From Cryptomeria japonica (Eukaryota > Streptophyta > Pinopsida > Cupressales > Cupressaceae): a stretch of DNA of 64,000 bases. The notes below the pieces were generated by a model. It searched no databases and was not told where the DNA came from. It saw only the letters and a list, made by a program, of their open reading frames with translations. The translations under genes were made by a program, and so were the position numbers. Positions within the stretch are counted from its first letter, which is position 1; every line of letters begins with the position of its first letter. The stretch covers positions 470,946,573 to 471,010,572 of the forward strand of contig NC_081409.1 in assembly GCF_030272615.1 (NCBI RefSeq), in the 5' to 3' direction. Below are positions 53,992 through 64,000 of the stretch, piece by piece.

Positions 53992-56900
53992 TTATGCTTC
54001 TGCTCCTTTCATCACATATTTGGTTTCCCATTCTTTAAAAGTGTCATCATTAGGCCAGGAAAAGCTAACAATTTTCTTTTTCAACTTACTTACTCTTCTC
54101 CATGTGTTCTTTAACTGCTTAACTTCCGCTTCCAAAAAACCATAATGTGACTTTATCTTTTCAATTTCCTCAATTGTTTGAATGAATAAAGATGTATCAT
54201 CTGAATTAATGACATTATTTATCCGTTGACATAATTTGTTGCCTAACTCGCCAAGCCATACTTCTTTATCTTTTAACTTAATGGCACTAACAAAACCTCC
54301 CAGGAAAAGTTTAAACTTCTGGTTAGCATATTCTTTTCTATATAGGTTTTCTCTCTGTTCTAGGCCAACTCTTTCTTTTGCCAACCCAGACATACCTTTC
54401 ACTAACTTGCAGGTGGATTTAAGAGTAGCATCTGCATTTCTTGGGATAAGCACACGAGTTCTAAATCAACCTCCCTAGCCATCCATTTATTCAAAATTGG
54501 CTCTAGAATAGCCTTGTCCTCCTTCAAAGCTGTCAACATGCTCAAAACTCTTTTCATATATATATATATATACACAATAGAAGCCCCCGACTGTATCAAC
54601 AAACTTCAAAATTGTGCCCCAGATCTTCTCCTCATATTTACTTGCAAAAATGGCCCGAGCCTGCTTCAATTTTTCCATTTCATCCCACATAGTCTCAATA
54701 GATTGGAAATCGAGAGTCACAAGGGAAGGGGGAAACTCAATTATTGGAATAGTAGATGGAGGTTTGGCTCGAGAGGAGGCAATCATCAAGGTAGAAGATT
54801 CACCTTTTTGATGTTGCCCTGCTATTTGATTATTCAATTTTGCAATTGTATTATCCTTTTGAGCTATTTCAATTTTAGCTTCATTATAGGCTTTTAGGAT
54901 TAACTTCAACTTTACATGGAGATCAACCTTTTCCTTGGCCTCTTTCTCAGCTATAGCCATACTGAATTTTGTGGATTCCAAAGTTGTACTAGCAGCCTCC
55001 ACCACCCCTGTGTCCTTCACCCTCTTCACAATCATGCATTCAGAAAAGCTGGACTCTGAGGAGTCTTTCCTCTTTTTGCTCTCCTCCCTTCTTAATGACC
55101 ACCTGACTAAGGAAACATGATCATTACTAAAGGTCACTCCCTCCAGGGGCTCTATTTCCTTCTTGATTGCTTCAAGAATTAGTGCATCCGCTATGTCCCA
55201 TTCAGGGAGAACCAAAACTCCATCTTCTGCAATCATCTTCCTTCCTTGCTCTGGGGTAATGGTCTCAAATTCTGTCAACATTTCTTTCTTTACATATGCC
55301 TCAACCACATACGTATCTTTGTGAGGACATTCATTTTTCCTCATGTCACATCTTGCATTGAATAGTTCTATATTTTTCCTCTAAACAAACTGCAAAAAGG
55401 ATCCTGTTTTGACAAAATTATCATCTACCAGAAATTCCTCACTGGCCTGCTTAATGACAGGGTCCAGTTCTTTAACTATAAATTCTTCTACAATCAAGTC
55501 CATTTGGGCACTTGCTAGTTCTTCTGACATTCCTTCTTGCAAATCTTCATATGTGTAAGCAATTTCCCCTAGACTTCCTAATTGCAACAATTTCTCTGGT
55601 ACTGCATGCTCATCTCCTACATGTATTGGGGATTGGGAAGGAGAATACAAAAGCTCACTTGTCTGCACTTCTTTCCCTATCCTCTTCCTTTTAGGGGAAT
55701 CTTGGATCTCAACCACATCTTCTAGTGCCCTTTTTCCTTTTGAAGTAGAAGGTTCATCTCTTATCGACATTAGTACACTATATTTTGACCTTTTATGCAT
55801 TACATATTCACCTGGGGGAATCACCTTGGGATAGGTAGGCTTAGCTAAAACTAGTTTAGCCTTTTCAAGATTAGCTTTCATCACAACCTCCTTCTTCTCC
55901 TTCAAAGTTTGCATTAAATCCTCAAAATAAACTACCAAAAACTTGATCTTTTCTTCAAAAGGATGAAAGCTAACCAAGGGATCATAATTGCTATCAAAAT
56001 GGTGAATAAAATTCAAGGTTTTCTTGAAGACTATCCATTTTCCCTTCCTTATTACTTGCTCATCTAAATTGAACTCATTCCTTATTAAATCTTCAGGGAA
56101 GTGAAACTGGTGGACCCTACCTGCACATCTGGCCCTCTTCTTAAACATACTGTTAAAGAAATCCTCTGGATCAACAAACCTCACCATTGCAGTATATAAC
56201 CTATATGGCTGAAAGAAATTATCAAATTGTGTCTAACAACCCTTAGTGATTACAAACTGATGTGCTAGGGTAAAAGTTGGGAAAATTGTTCCCTTCCCCT
56301 TATTGTCAATTCTGCTTCCTGCAGGCCTCCGATTTGTCTCAAGACCTCAACAATTCCTATCTTCAAAGGGACTTGATAGGGGAGCACATATGGAGTTCTT
56401 CTGAAACCATAAACTCTAAACACAGTGGAGACTGGGTACAAATATATATCACCCCATTTGTGTACAATTTTGATATCTTTAGCAAATTCTTTAGGCCATA
56501 GGAATTCAAGGAGAGCTTTAGGAATCCTAGGGTTTTGTGGGCACAAAAGGATTCTAAGCCTAGATGCAAAACATCTATCTAACTTTAAGTAACTTGCATC
56601 CTCTCTATCCTAAGAAAAAATTGTGCTCCATAACTGAACATGCATCTCCTCTCCATCCTTTTCCTTGAGCAGGTCCATTTCATTAGCAAAATATTCAACA
56701 CCTTTGAATAAAAACATGTGCATGAGGAGAGAATACCATCCAAAAGGTCTGTCCACCTTAGAATTCTTTATTCCTATCAAGCCCTCATGAATGACATCAA
56801 TGAGATAAGGTGCAAAATCAAAAGTCATGGCCAGAGATGGGTTCAAAATCTGTGCTATCATGAGCATATAGTGGGTTGGCATGGTAGTTTTCGCATCTTC

Positions 56901-57550
56901 CCCAAGATTCTGACATAAGGACCAATACATTCCCTTAGCCCTCAAAGTAAATAAGTTTAAGGAGAAAGGTTCCATGGTGCTCGGGCCTACTACTGTCAGT
57001 GCTCCTATTTTGGCAAAGAATTCTTTCAAGGGGCCATTTCTGAGGTGATCTCTATGTGGCTCATAGACCTTCGCCAACATTTCAAAATTGATAGGCTCTA
57101 GATAATTTGGCACCTCACTGAGTTGAAAAAATCTCCTTAACTCATCATCATTTATTTCAATTAAAGACCCACCATTTACATTCCTTACAATCCTGGTATT
57201 TGGATCATAATTGTTTGCAATTTGGGTTAACAGGTTCACGTCCATGAAACCCCAGGGACTATAAGCTTCCCAACATCTAGCCCCCATATGCTATTAATTG
57301 GAGCACGGGAATTTTGCTGGCCAAACCCCACTTTCAAGAGTCCCAAGCCATCCATTCCTATCTGGGAATCTCTCAACTAGTTCCCTTTATCATATAGACC
57401 ATCGCCAATTTTTAGGTGGGTAGATTTAGGCACCAATTCCTTTATTTTAGCTACACTATTAGTGGACTCAGTTAATTGCTCAAGAAAATCATCACCAATG
57501 GCTCTTTCCTAATAATCAACCTTCCCTCTAAATTCTCTTCGTGGTGCCAT
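53992..57550 (-). pseudogene. Large extra ORF downstream of gypsy pol, unknown family
   Basis: A minus-strand coding region starting at ATG 57550 (MAPRREFRGKVDY). Long frames follow: 57287-56610 (225 codons: DDELRRFFQLSEVPNYLEP, FFAKIGALTVVGPSTMEPF, PFGWYSLLMHMFLFKG), 56546-56265 in the same frame, 56187-55381 (268), 55344-54487 (285) and 54453-53992 (153). The N-terminal half is globular, the middle carries a Lys/Arg-rich nuclear-signal-like stretch (SPKRKRIGKEVQ) and the C-terminal half is coiled coil (LKLILKAYNEAKIEIAQKDN). Shifts occur near 57300, 56220 and at a (TA)n run (54557-54575). Same strand as the gypsy pol; membership in that element is inferred. No known domain recognised. Confidence 0.55.
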
Positions 57551-59150
57551 CTCAGAATTACATTTATTTCAATAGAATTTCAAACAGACTCTCTGGAAAT
57601 TCAAACACCAAATAAGACCAAGCAAACTGTAATCATTAAACAATTGCAAGAAACTTACTTGTTGCCTGAGAAATTTTTCCCTATGCATTGGTTGCTCTGC
57701 AAGATTCCTTGAACGCATGCAAAAAAGCTTCAACTCATGTAAGGATTATTACGACAACTGAGCATTGATTAGAGTCAATTAAGCCACATGCTTCAACAAT
57801 TAATTCATTAATTGATTAGAGTCAATTAAGCTTTTTGTTGCTGGTTCGTGATGCTTAACAGTCGAGCTTCTCCTCATAGCGGTTCAGTGACAACTGTGAG
57901 ATCTTATAAAACTTGCACATCCTTTACCTTACCTGAGTCATCCTCTTTAGAACGAGTCCCACCACTTTGTCACTGGTTCACAAAGGGTAACCTCCAAGCT
58001 ACTTCCCTTTGTGACACAATGACATCCATTAGATCAATAACTAACAGCTTGATCTTTATTCTCCACTCTAACCGTTTGCCTTTACGACTGACTTTAACTG
58101 CCACCACTTTGCGCACCTTCACATTGCAAATCAGTGACAACCGCCGATCATCATCGAACGTGCTCGGTCATTAACTACCTTAGCCTTCAAAGTGGGCCCC
58201 TTATGTAAATGCACTCACCTGCAAACTTCCGGTATACGTCTCCACATGTCTGTCACTTATTCGCTCAAGAAATCTACCGGGCTCCACATTTTAACCGCCA
58301 CGTGTCTCACCAAACCAGGAATTCCATCAACACTATTACTTTACTGAATGGATCAATTGAACATCCATTTGGAGCTACGTAACTTGTTGACAAATCACCC
58401 TCTACTTCATCCGCACATTCAGCTATCTTGCCAACTAGCCTACCACATAACCGCCACTTCATCTTCCACCAGACAGCCAACTCATCGGTCGTTGTTTTGC
58501 AAAGGGTAACCTTCATGTACCTTCAAATAGTGAATCAACGACAGTCGTCCGATCATTCTCAACATGCTTGATCTTTATTCTGCCTTTTCTACATGTGATT
58601 TGTCGCTGTTTCGCGAAAGGTAACCTTCGTGCACCTTCAAATAGCAAATCAACGATATCCATCAGATTAATAGGAACTTGCACGAGCATTACGAAACCCA
58701 ACAGACAAATAAAAGGGAAATAAAGCTTAGGAAAAGGCGATAAATCAATAAAATATTATAACCCGCCTAGGCCAAGACTTTAAAAGGGGCCCCCTTCCTA
58801 ATGACAGACCGACCCTTCCACTTAAGTGGAAAAAGGTAATGAGAAAACATAAGCGAAAGGCCTGCATAATAAAAAAATGAAATTGCAAAACCCTGAACCC
58901 TTAGACCTTCAACCCTTAGAACGAATATAACTCTGAAAACTTGAAAATTTTATGGATTGAAAGGAAAAACTCCCAATACTCAAAATATTGACAACAGTGG
59001 CTTTGATTGGGGATGGTTGGATGCGATACCAACACAAGAACATAGAAAAACTTTGGGAAGCAGACCAAGAAAAAACAAGCGCAAAAACAACAGAAGCAAA
59101 CCTAATATGTACAACCTATAACCTACTGTGCATGGACTTAAACAAAAATC
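57551..59150 (-). other. Non-coding region between gypsy integrase and extra ORF
   Basis: Probably LTR or leader DNA. Includes AAGGGGGCCCC and a TTATAATATTTTATT stretch (58755-58800). Three diverged ~150-base repeats lie in 57960-58680, each with GGTTACC(C)TTTG.GAA(A/C)CAG.GACAAA on the minus strand and GGATATCGTTGAT-type or ATGGATGTCATTG-type phrases. Clear LTR ends could not be placed. Confidence 0.5.
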
Positions 59151-60372
59151 AAGAGAAGTAATACTTCAGGAATTGTCCATGCATTGGAAACTCCTATACT
59201 TCACCATTCATTCCTTGCAAGAAGTATGAATCCTTTCCATTAATATCACAAACAAAAAAAGGGCCTATCCATAGTTATTCAAACTTCTTAAGGTTACCCT
59301 TATCTTGTCCTCTTGCATTCCATTGAAGAACCATGTTACCAATTTGAAATTTCCTTGATGTGGTTCTCTTGTCAAAAAGATACTTGGACTGTAATTGAAT
59401 CTTCAAGTTTTTTTTTGAGCCATGGTTCTGATTTATTTCATTTCCACCATCTGAACCATTCTGTCTTCCATGGGTCCTGATAATTCCAACTCTTCAGCTT
59501 ATAGGAATTTGTACACAGGGAGAAGATTATTTACTGGTACCCTAGTCTATGTTCCATAAACCAATTCAAATGGTGATACATTGATTGCTTTCTTTACAGT
59601 GATCTTGTCTGCCCATAAGGCCAACTTGAGTTTATGATCTCAAGACCTTTTATTTTGCTCAAGAATTTTCTTGATAATATTCAGGAGGCTTTTATTACTG
59701 GATTCTGCTTGGCCATTGCCTTGTGGATGATATGGTGAAGAATACGATATGATAATTCCATGGCTATCACAAAATTCAGTGAATTCCTCTGATCTAAAAC
59801 TCAGAATTATCCATTATCAATTTCACAGGCACACCAAACCGTGTTATCACATTATCCATCAGAAACTCAATGACAACCTTACTAGTTGCCCTTCTAGTAG
59901 GTATGGCCTCAATCCATTTAGTGAAGTAATCGGTAGCCACCATGATCCACCTGTAACCTCTACCTGACTTTTAGGCTATGTCCCTAATAAAATCAATGCC
60001 CCACTAGACAAAAGGGGCTTCCACTATAACAGGGTTAAGGGGTAAAGCTCCTTCATACTTTAACTTAGAAGAAATTTTTGGGCACAGATCACACTTCTAA
60101 ACATGCTCATGGGCATCTTTGAACAAAGTGGGCCAATAGTATCCTGCCCTGACTATTTTACCAGTTGTGGTTTTGGCTGAGTAATGACCTGCACATACTC
60201 CATTGTGCATTTTTGTTAGCATCCCTCAAGCTTGGGAATCATCTAGGCACATCAGCAATGCCCTATCTCTATTTCGCCAATATAAATCCCCTTGAATAAG
60301 GACATACTTCTGAGACTTCAATTTCAATGTCCTTTTCTGATTTTGAGTCATTCCTTCTGGATAAGTTGCATC
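59151..60372 (-). pseudogene. Gypsy integrase
   Basis: Minus-strand integrase in broken frames: zinc-binding end (HEHV.KCDLCPKIS), DDE core with WIMVATDYFTKWIEAIP and KLIMDNSEF, then SSPYHPQGNGQAESSNKSLL with the catalytic Glu, SPFELVYG, and a C-terminal GPFFVCDI-type motif (GNMVLQWNARGQDKG). The ORF is split by at least three frameshifts and several TAG/TGA stops, so it is not functional. It directly follows the RNase H at 60373. Confidence 0.8.
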
Positions 60373-61682
60373 TCACAGAAAATGCACTACTTCTGAGTAC
60401 CAAGGCTGTTTTTCAATACTAGTAACTAGGACTTCCTTAATTTCAACATTATTGACATCAACATCAACTAGATTTGATTCAACCATCAACTTAGCAATGC
60501 CTAGTTCTCTTACCAGTTTGGTGATCTTGATTTCTAAGTCAAAATCCTGTATTCGAGTTATCCACCTGCAACGTTTGTGAGTAACCTCAGACTGAGATAA
60601 AATGTCCTTAACAGCCGCATGTGGGACATACACAACTATTTTTACATTTACAAGATATGGCCTAAATGCTTTTACAACCTTGACTAGAGCATATTCTTGC
60701 TTCTCCATGATTTCATACTTCAACTCAGCAACCTGTAAAGATTTTCTATAAAAAGCAATTGGATGTTCATATCCCTCACCATCTTTTTGAAGCAAAACTG
60801 CTGCTACTGTGTGATAAGAAGCAAAAGAAAATAACGAGAAGGGCTTACTGTAATAAGGGGATTTCAACAATGGTGCCTCCTGAATGGCCCTCTTAACTTT
60901 GTCAAAATCTTGTGCAACTTCTTCATCCCAAGAAAACTTTGCATCCTTTTTAAGTAATTTGACAATAGGCTTAACAATTTCAGCAAAGTTAGCTATAAAT
61001 CTTCTGACAAAATTTACCTTGCCCAAAAAAGACTGAATTCCTTTGATATTATTTGGCTCAGATACATTATTTATAGCTTCAATCCTTATAGGGTCTATTC
61101 TTACCCCTTCCTTGGAGATGATATGCCCTAGTAATTTCCCTTCAGTGACTGCAAAATGACATTTCTTTGGGTTCAAGGACACACAAAACTCCAGAGCCTT
61201 ATTAAAAATCTTTTCCAAATGACCGTAGTGATCATCTGCTTTCTTGGAGAAACATGTTAAATCATCTTGATAAACAACCATTATAATATTGATAAATTCT
61301 TTAAAAGCTACATCCATAGCCCTTTGAAACGGTGCACCAACATTCTTAAGACCAAACACCATTCTCACATAAACATATGTCCCCCAAGGGGTAGTAAAAG
61401 CAGTCTTAAATTGCTCAGGTTCTTTTACTAATACTTGATTATATCATGAGAACCCATCCATCATGGACAACAAATCACAGCCAGTTACTCTTTGCAATAT
61501 AGCCTCCATATTGGGGAGGAATAATTGTCTTTCAGAGAAGCAACATTCAAATTTCTAAAATAAACACAAAGCCTTATGTCTCCATTCTTTATTCTGACAA
61601 GGACTAAATTGGACACCCATGAAGAATGTCTTATAGGTTTGATAATCCCCCCTTCTCTCAACTTGATTAGTTCTTGTTGCAT
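60373..61682 (-). pseudogene. Gypsy reverse transcriptase and classical RNase H
   Basis: 61682-61485 holds LREGGIIKPIRHSSWVSN and the DIRLCVYFRNLN block. 61368-60373 (331 codons) holds MVFGLKNVGAPFQRAMD, the active-site YQDD (61272-61261), PKKCHFAV, LGHIISKEGVRIDP, QSFLGKVNFVRRFI and FSWDEE, then the RNase H/connection region (YEHPIAFYRKSLQVAELKYE, AFRPYLVNVKI). The usual Asp of the RNase H TDAS motif is not present (SFAS). One frameshift separates the two ORFs at ~61450. Confidence 0.88.
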
Positions 61683-62656
61683 CTTAGTCTCCTTAGTTCT
61701 TTTTGCATCTTAGTCTCCAAAAGGGGGTTGATAGGTCTTTTCTTTTGTCGAAAAGGCTTAGCATCTGGATGCAGAGGAATTTCATGTTGAAATAAGTCTT
61801 GTCTATATGCCTTTAGGTCCTCATAGGACCAATCAAAAACATGTTTGTACCTTCTTAATAAATTAATGAGGTTGGTCCTTACATGGGGAGGAAAGCTCTT
61901 CCCAATATATACCAACTTAGGGAGTGATTCTGTCCCTAAATTCACCTCCTCCAATTCTTCCAATTTCGTGGTTGACTCTTGGTGCAAATGATTGTCACTG
62001 TGACTAAACATACCCTCCAGTTCTACCAATCCTCTAGGTATTTCATTAGTTTCTAACTGAACCATGTCATTTCCGAATACTGTTTCTCTATCATCCACTA
62101 CTTCCACTAATGCATTACAATCAATTTTCTGTCCGTCATAATCGTCAATGCATTGTATAAATCTAAGTATATCATCATCATCTGCAAATACCTGCCAATT
62201 ATACACATTATCCGGAATAGCAGGTCTAGCTTTAACTTCAACTATTGATACACTAGTTAATGTCACATCTTCATTTTTTAATGCAACATTGGCCAAGAAA
62301 TCTGCCATGATGTTCTTTGATCTTTCAATCCAATCAATAGAAAACACATTAAAATGCTCAATTACATCCCAGACAACATGTTTATATCTTTTCAACCGAT
62401 CATTTTTTGATGCATATCTGGACCTAACCTGGGATACTACTAATTCTGAATCCCCAAAGACTCTTAATAACTGAATTCCATGCTTCGTAGCAATCTGTAG
62501 CCCCAATAATAGGGCTTCATATTCAACTTTGTTATTTGTGCACTGAAAAGCTAGTAGAAAAGAGTATTTGAAGGTAATACCTGATGGGGAAACGAACAAT
62601 ACCCCTGCTCCAGACCCTTCTTTAGAGAAAGCTCCATCAAAATACATGCACCACAA
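61667..62656 (-). pseudogene. Archaeal-type RNase H fused upstream of gypsy RT
   Basis: One 329-codon frame. Residues ~1-125 are an RVT_3/archaeal-type RNase H with all expected acids: Asp7 in MYFDGAFSKEGSGAG, Glu47 in NNKVEYEALLLGL, Asp69 in VFGDSELVVSQV and Asp119 in NIMADFLANVAL. A linker of ~120 residues follows, then the RT N-terminus (FPPHVRTNLINLLRRYKHVF, DLFQHEIPLHPDAKPFRQK). A second RNase H of this type is known in the Tat lineage of plant gypsy elements, where it usually follows the classical RNase H; here it precedes RT. The frame is intact for its whole length. Confidence 0.85.
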
Positions 62657-62809
62657 TCCTTCCTATTGAGATTTTAATTCATTAACAATGGGATCAGTAT
62701 TTTTTAATTGGGGCTGAATGGGTTCCATTATGAAAATATCTAGGTCTACATCAATCATGCAATTGAGCATGTTAGGATCTACTTTCTCAATAACCCTTGG
62801 GGCACGTGG

Positions 62810-63247
62810 TTACCTGCACAACTTAACTTGATTTCTATTCACTGGGATGGTTGCATATGAAAGATCTAATTGAACATTTCCCCCAACTGCTGTAGCCCAT
62901 TGTCTAAATAATAGCATACCATAATGAGGTTTAGTGTCAGTCACTATGACATCCATCTTGTAAGTGGCTTTCGAGAATGCTGCTATTTTTACCTCTACAT
63001 CCTTCATTGTACCTACCACAGGTACTTCTCTATTGTCCATGGCATAACATTTCCCATACACAGTACTTACTGACAATCCCAATTCCTTCATGATACCATA
63101 TGGCATCACATTTGCAGCAGCTCCTGAATCAATCATGCAATTTTTAATTAGCCTATTGTTTACCAACAAATCCTCTGAACCTACGGAAACTGTCATAAAT
63201 AAATGTATAAATGATAAACATTTCTGAAATATGATGAAGATTATCAT
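62810..63247 (-). pseudogene. Gypsy aspartic protease
   Basis: Retropepsin-like domain on the minus strand: VGSEDLLVNNRLIKNCMIDS with the active-site DSGA at 63130-63119, then NVMPYGIMKELGL, MKDVEVKIAAF and HYGMLLFRQWA. 145 codons with no internal stop. The first ~15 residues cover the junction with the opposed gag fragment, so the true upstream gag is missing. A short broken stretch (62657-62809) links it to the RNase H. Confidence 0.82.
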
Positions 63248-64000
63248 GTCTAGAGAAAAAGAAGACTATTTTCTAGAACTAGCAAAACAAGGTGCTAAAC
63301 TTCCTACTAATCATAACATTGAGACCCTCATCACTAAAGAGGACAAGACACCCTTAGCAATGGTGAACAAACAATTACAAGCGTTACAAACTGAGATCAC
63401 ATAACTGAAAAACAAGGATAAATCATCAAAACAATATTCTTTGGATACGATATTGCCCATTTCTATTTGACAAAGACCTTTACATGCCTCCATTTCCTTC
63501 ATGAGTGGAGATTCTGAAATTTGACAAATATGATGGCAACTCAGATCCTCAAGACCATGTTAGAGAATTTTGTGCTTTATGTATGGAATTCATGCACAAA
63601 TAAACATATCTCATGCACCTTTTCCGAAGAAGTTTAGGAGGGCAAGCTATGGAATGGTTCTCAAGCCTACCTATGGGAATAATTTTTTTTGAAGAATTAA
63701 TCCAATTGTTTCTACAACAATACTCCTATAAATTTCATCATCCAGTCACTATGATTGAGCTTTGCAATACTAAACAAAAAATAGGAGAGCCCTTTCTCAC
63801 TTTCCTTCAACGTTGGAGAAATATGTTATCTAGATATTCATGGCCTATTCCAGATTTTGAGAAGATGGATATCTTTATCAACAACTTGATCCCTGAATTG
63901 AAATACAATATCCAAATGCAAGTGTACCCTTCATTCAACAAAATGGTAGATAGTTCCCTTAGAATGAAATATGTGCTTGTAAAGAAAGGATATATATCGC
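63246..64000 (+). pseudogene. Gypsy gag fragment, opposite strand, runs off the window
   Basis: Plus-strand Retrotrans_gag domain: an N-terminal part in one frame (MSREKEDYFLELAKQGAKLP), then from ~63517 KFDKYDGNSDPQDHVREF, RRSLGGQAMEWFSSLP, FLTFLQRWRNMLSRY and FINNLIPELKYNIQMQ. One TAA (after FMHK, a CAA-to-TAA type) and one frameshift (~63440) are seen. It points away from the minus-strand protease at a head-to-head junction at ~63246 and may come from another copy of the same or a related family. The 3' end lies beyond 64000. Confidence 0.8.

Noticed and set aside
1-64000. tRNA, rRNA or other structured RNA genes
   Set aside because: No cloverleaf-like set of A/B boxes or rRNA-like conserved blocks was recognised by reading; a covariance search would be needed to exclude degenerate copies.

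Overview
The window is nuclear DNA of a land plant, AT-rich and made almost entirely of nested, decayed transposable elements. No intact host gene is visible. The mix of degenerate Ty1/copia and Ty3/gypsy elements with long LTRs, extra coiled-coil ORFs and large non-autonomous elements suggests a large-genome seed plant. A conifer-type gymnosperm is my guess, by inference only.

Left part (1-15.4 kb). A decayed Ty1/copia element (gag, protease, integrase, RT, RNase H, 10.39-14.52 kb, + strand) has an LTR fragment on each side. Its 5' LTR is split by an 8.8-kb CACTA-like DNA transposon (1114-9885), recognised by terminal inverted repeats, a 3-bp AGA target duplication and CpG-rich GTCGG subterminal repeats. 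Beside its left end the CACTA element carries a ~2.4-kb near-perfect palindrome whose arms are fragments of the plant de novo DNA methyltransferase DRM. A transcript would fold into a long DRM hairpin. This is the most interesting object in the window, because in rice a CACTA-encoded microRNA (miR820) is known to target DRM2.

Middle (15.4-43.4 kb). A palindromic 40-bp minisatellite and two degenerate coding remnants precede a Russian-doll structure. Element A (20253-42899, minus strand, TSD TCAAT) sits in a degenerate coding locus (18.5-20.25 kb and 42.9-43.15 kb). Its 3' LTR is split by a 3.18-kb solo-LTR-like insertion (20471-23652). Its gag-like ORF is split by element B (28199-40665, minus strand, TSD GAAAG). 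A has a gag-like ORF but no pol. B has a long Gln/Met- then Pro/Ser-rich ORF and, antisense to its own transcription, a plant-mobile-domain (PMD) gene that keeps one frame for 1.8 kb and whose stops are all explicable as C-to-T or G-to-A changes. By eye the LTRs of B differ by ~3% and those of A by ~10%, which fits the nesting order.

Right part (43.4-64 kb). A solo LTR with AT palindromes is followed by a ~350-bp tandem array, several LTR fragments of both superfamilies, two coiled-coil extra ORFs, and a minus-strand gypsy pol with the unusual order protease, archaeal-type RNase H, RT, classical RNase H, integrase. A plus-strand gypsy gag fragment abuts the protease head to head and runs off the window.

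Most reading frames in the window end at CAG-to-TAG, CAA-to-TAA, CGA-to-TGA or TGG-to-TGA type codons, the signature expected from deamination of methylated cytosine in silenced elements.
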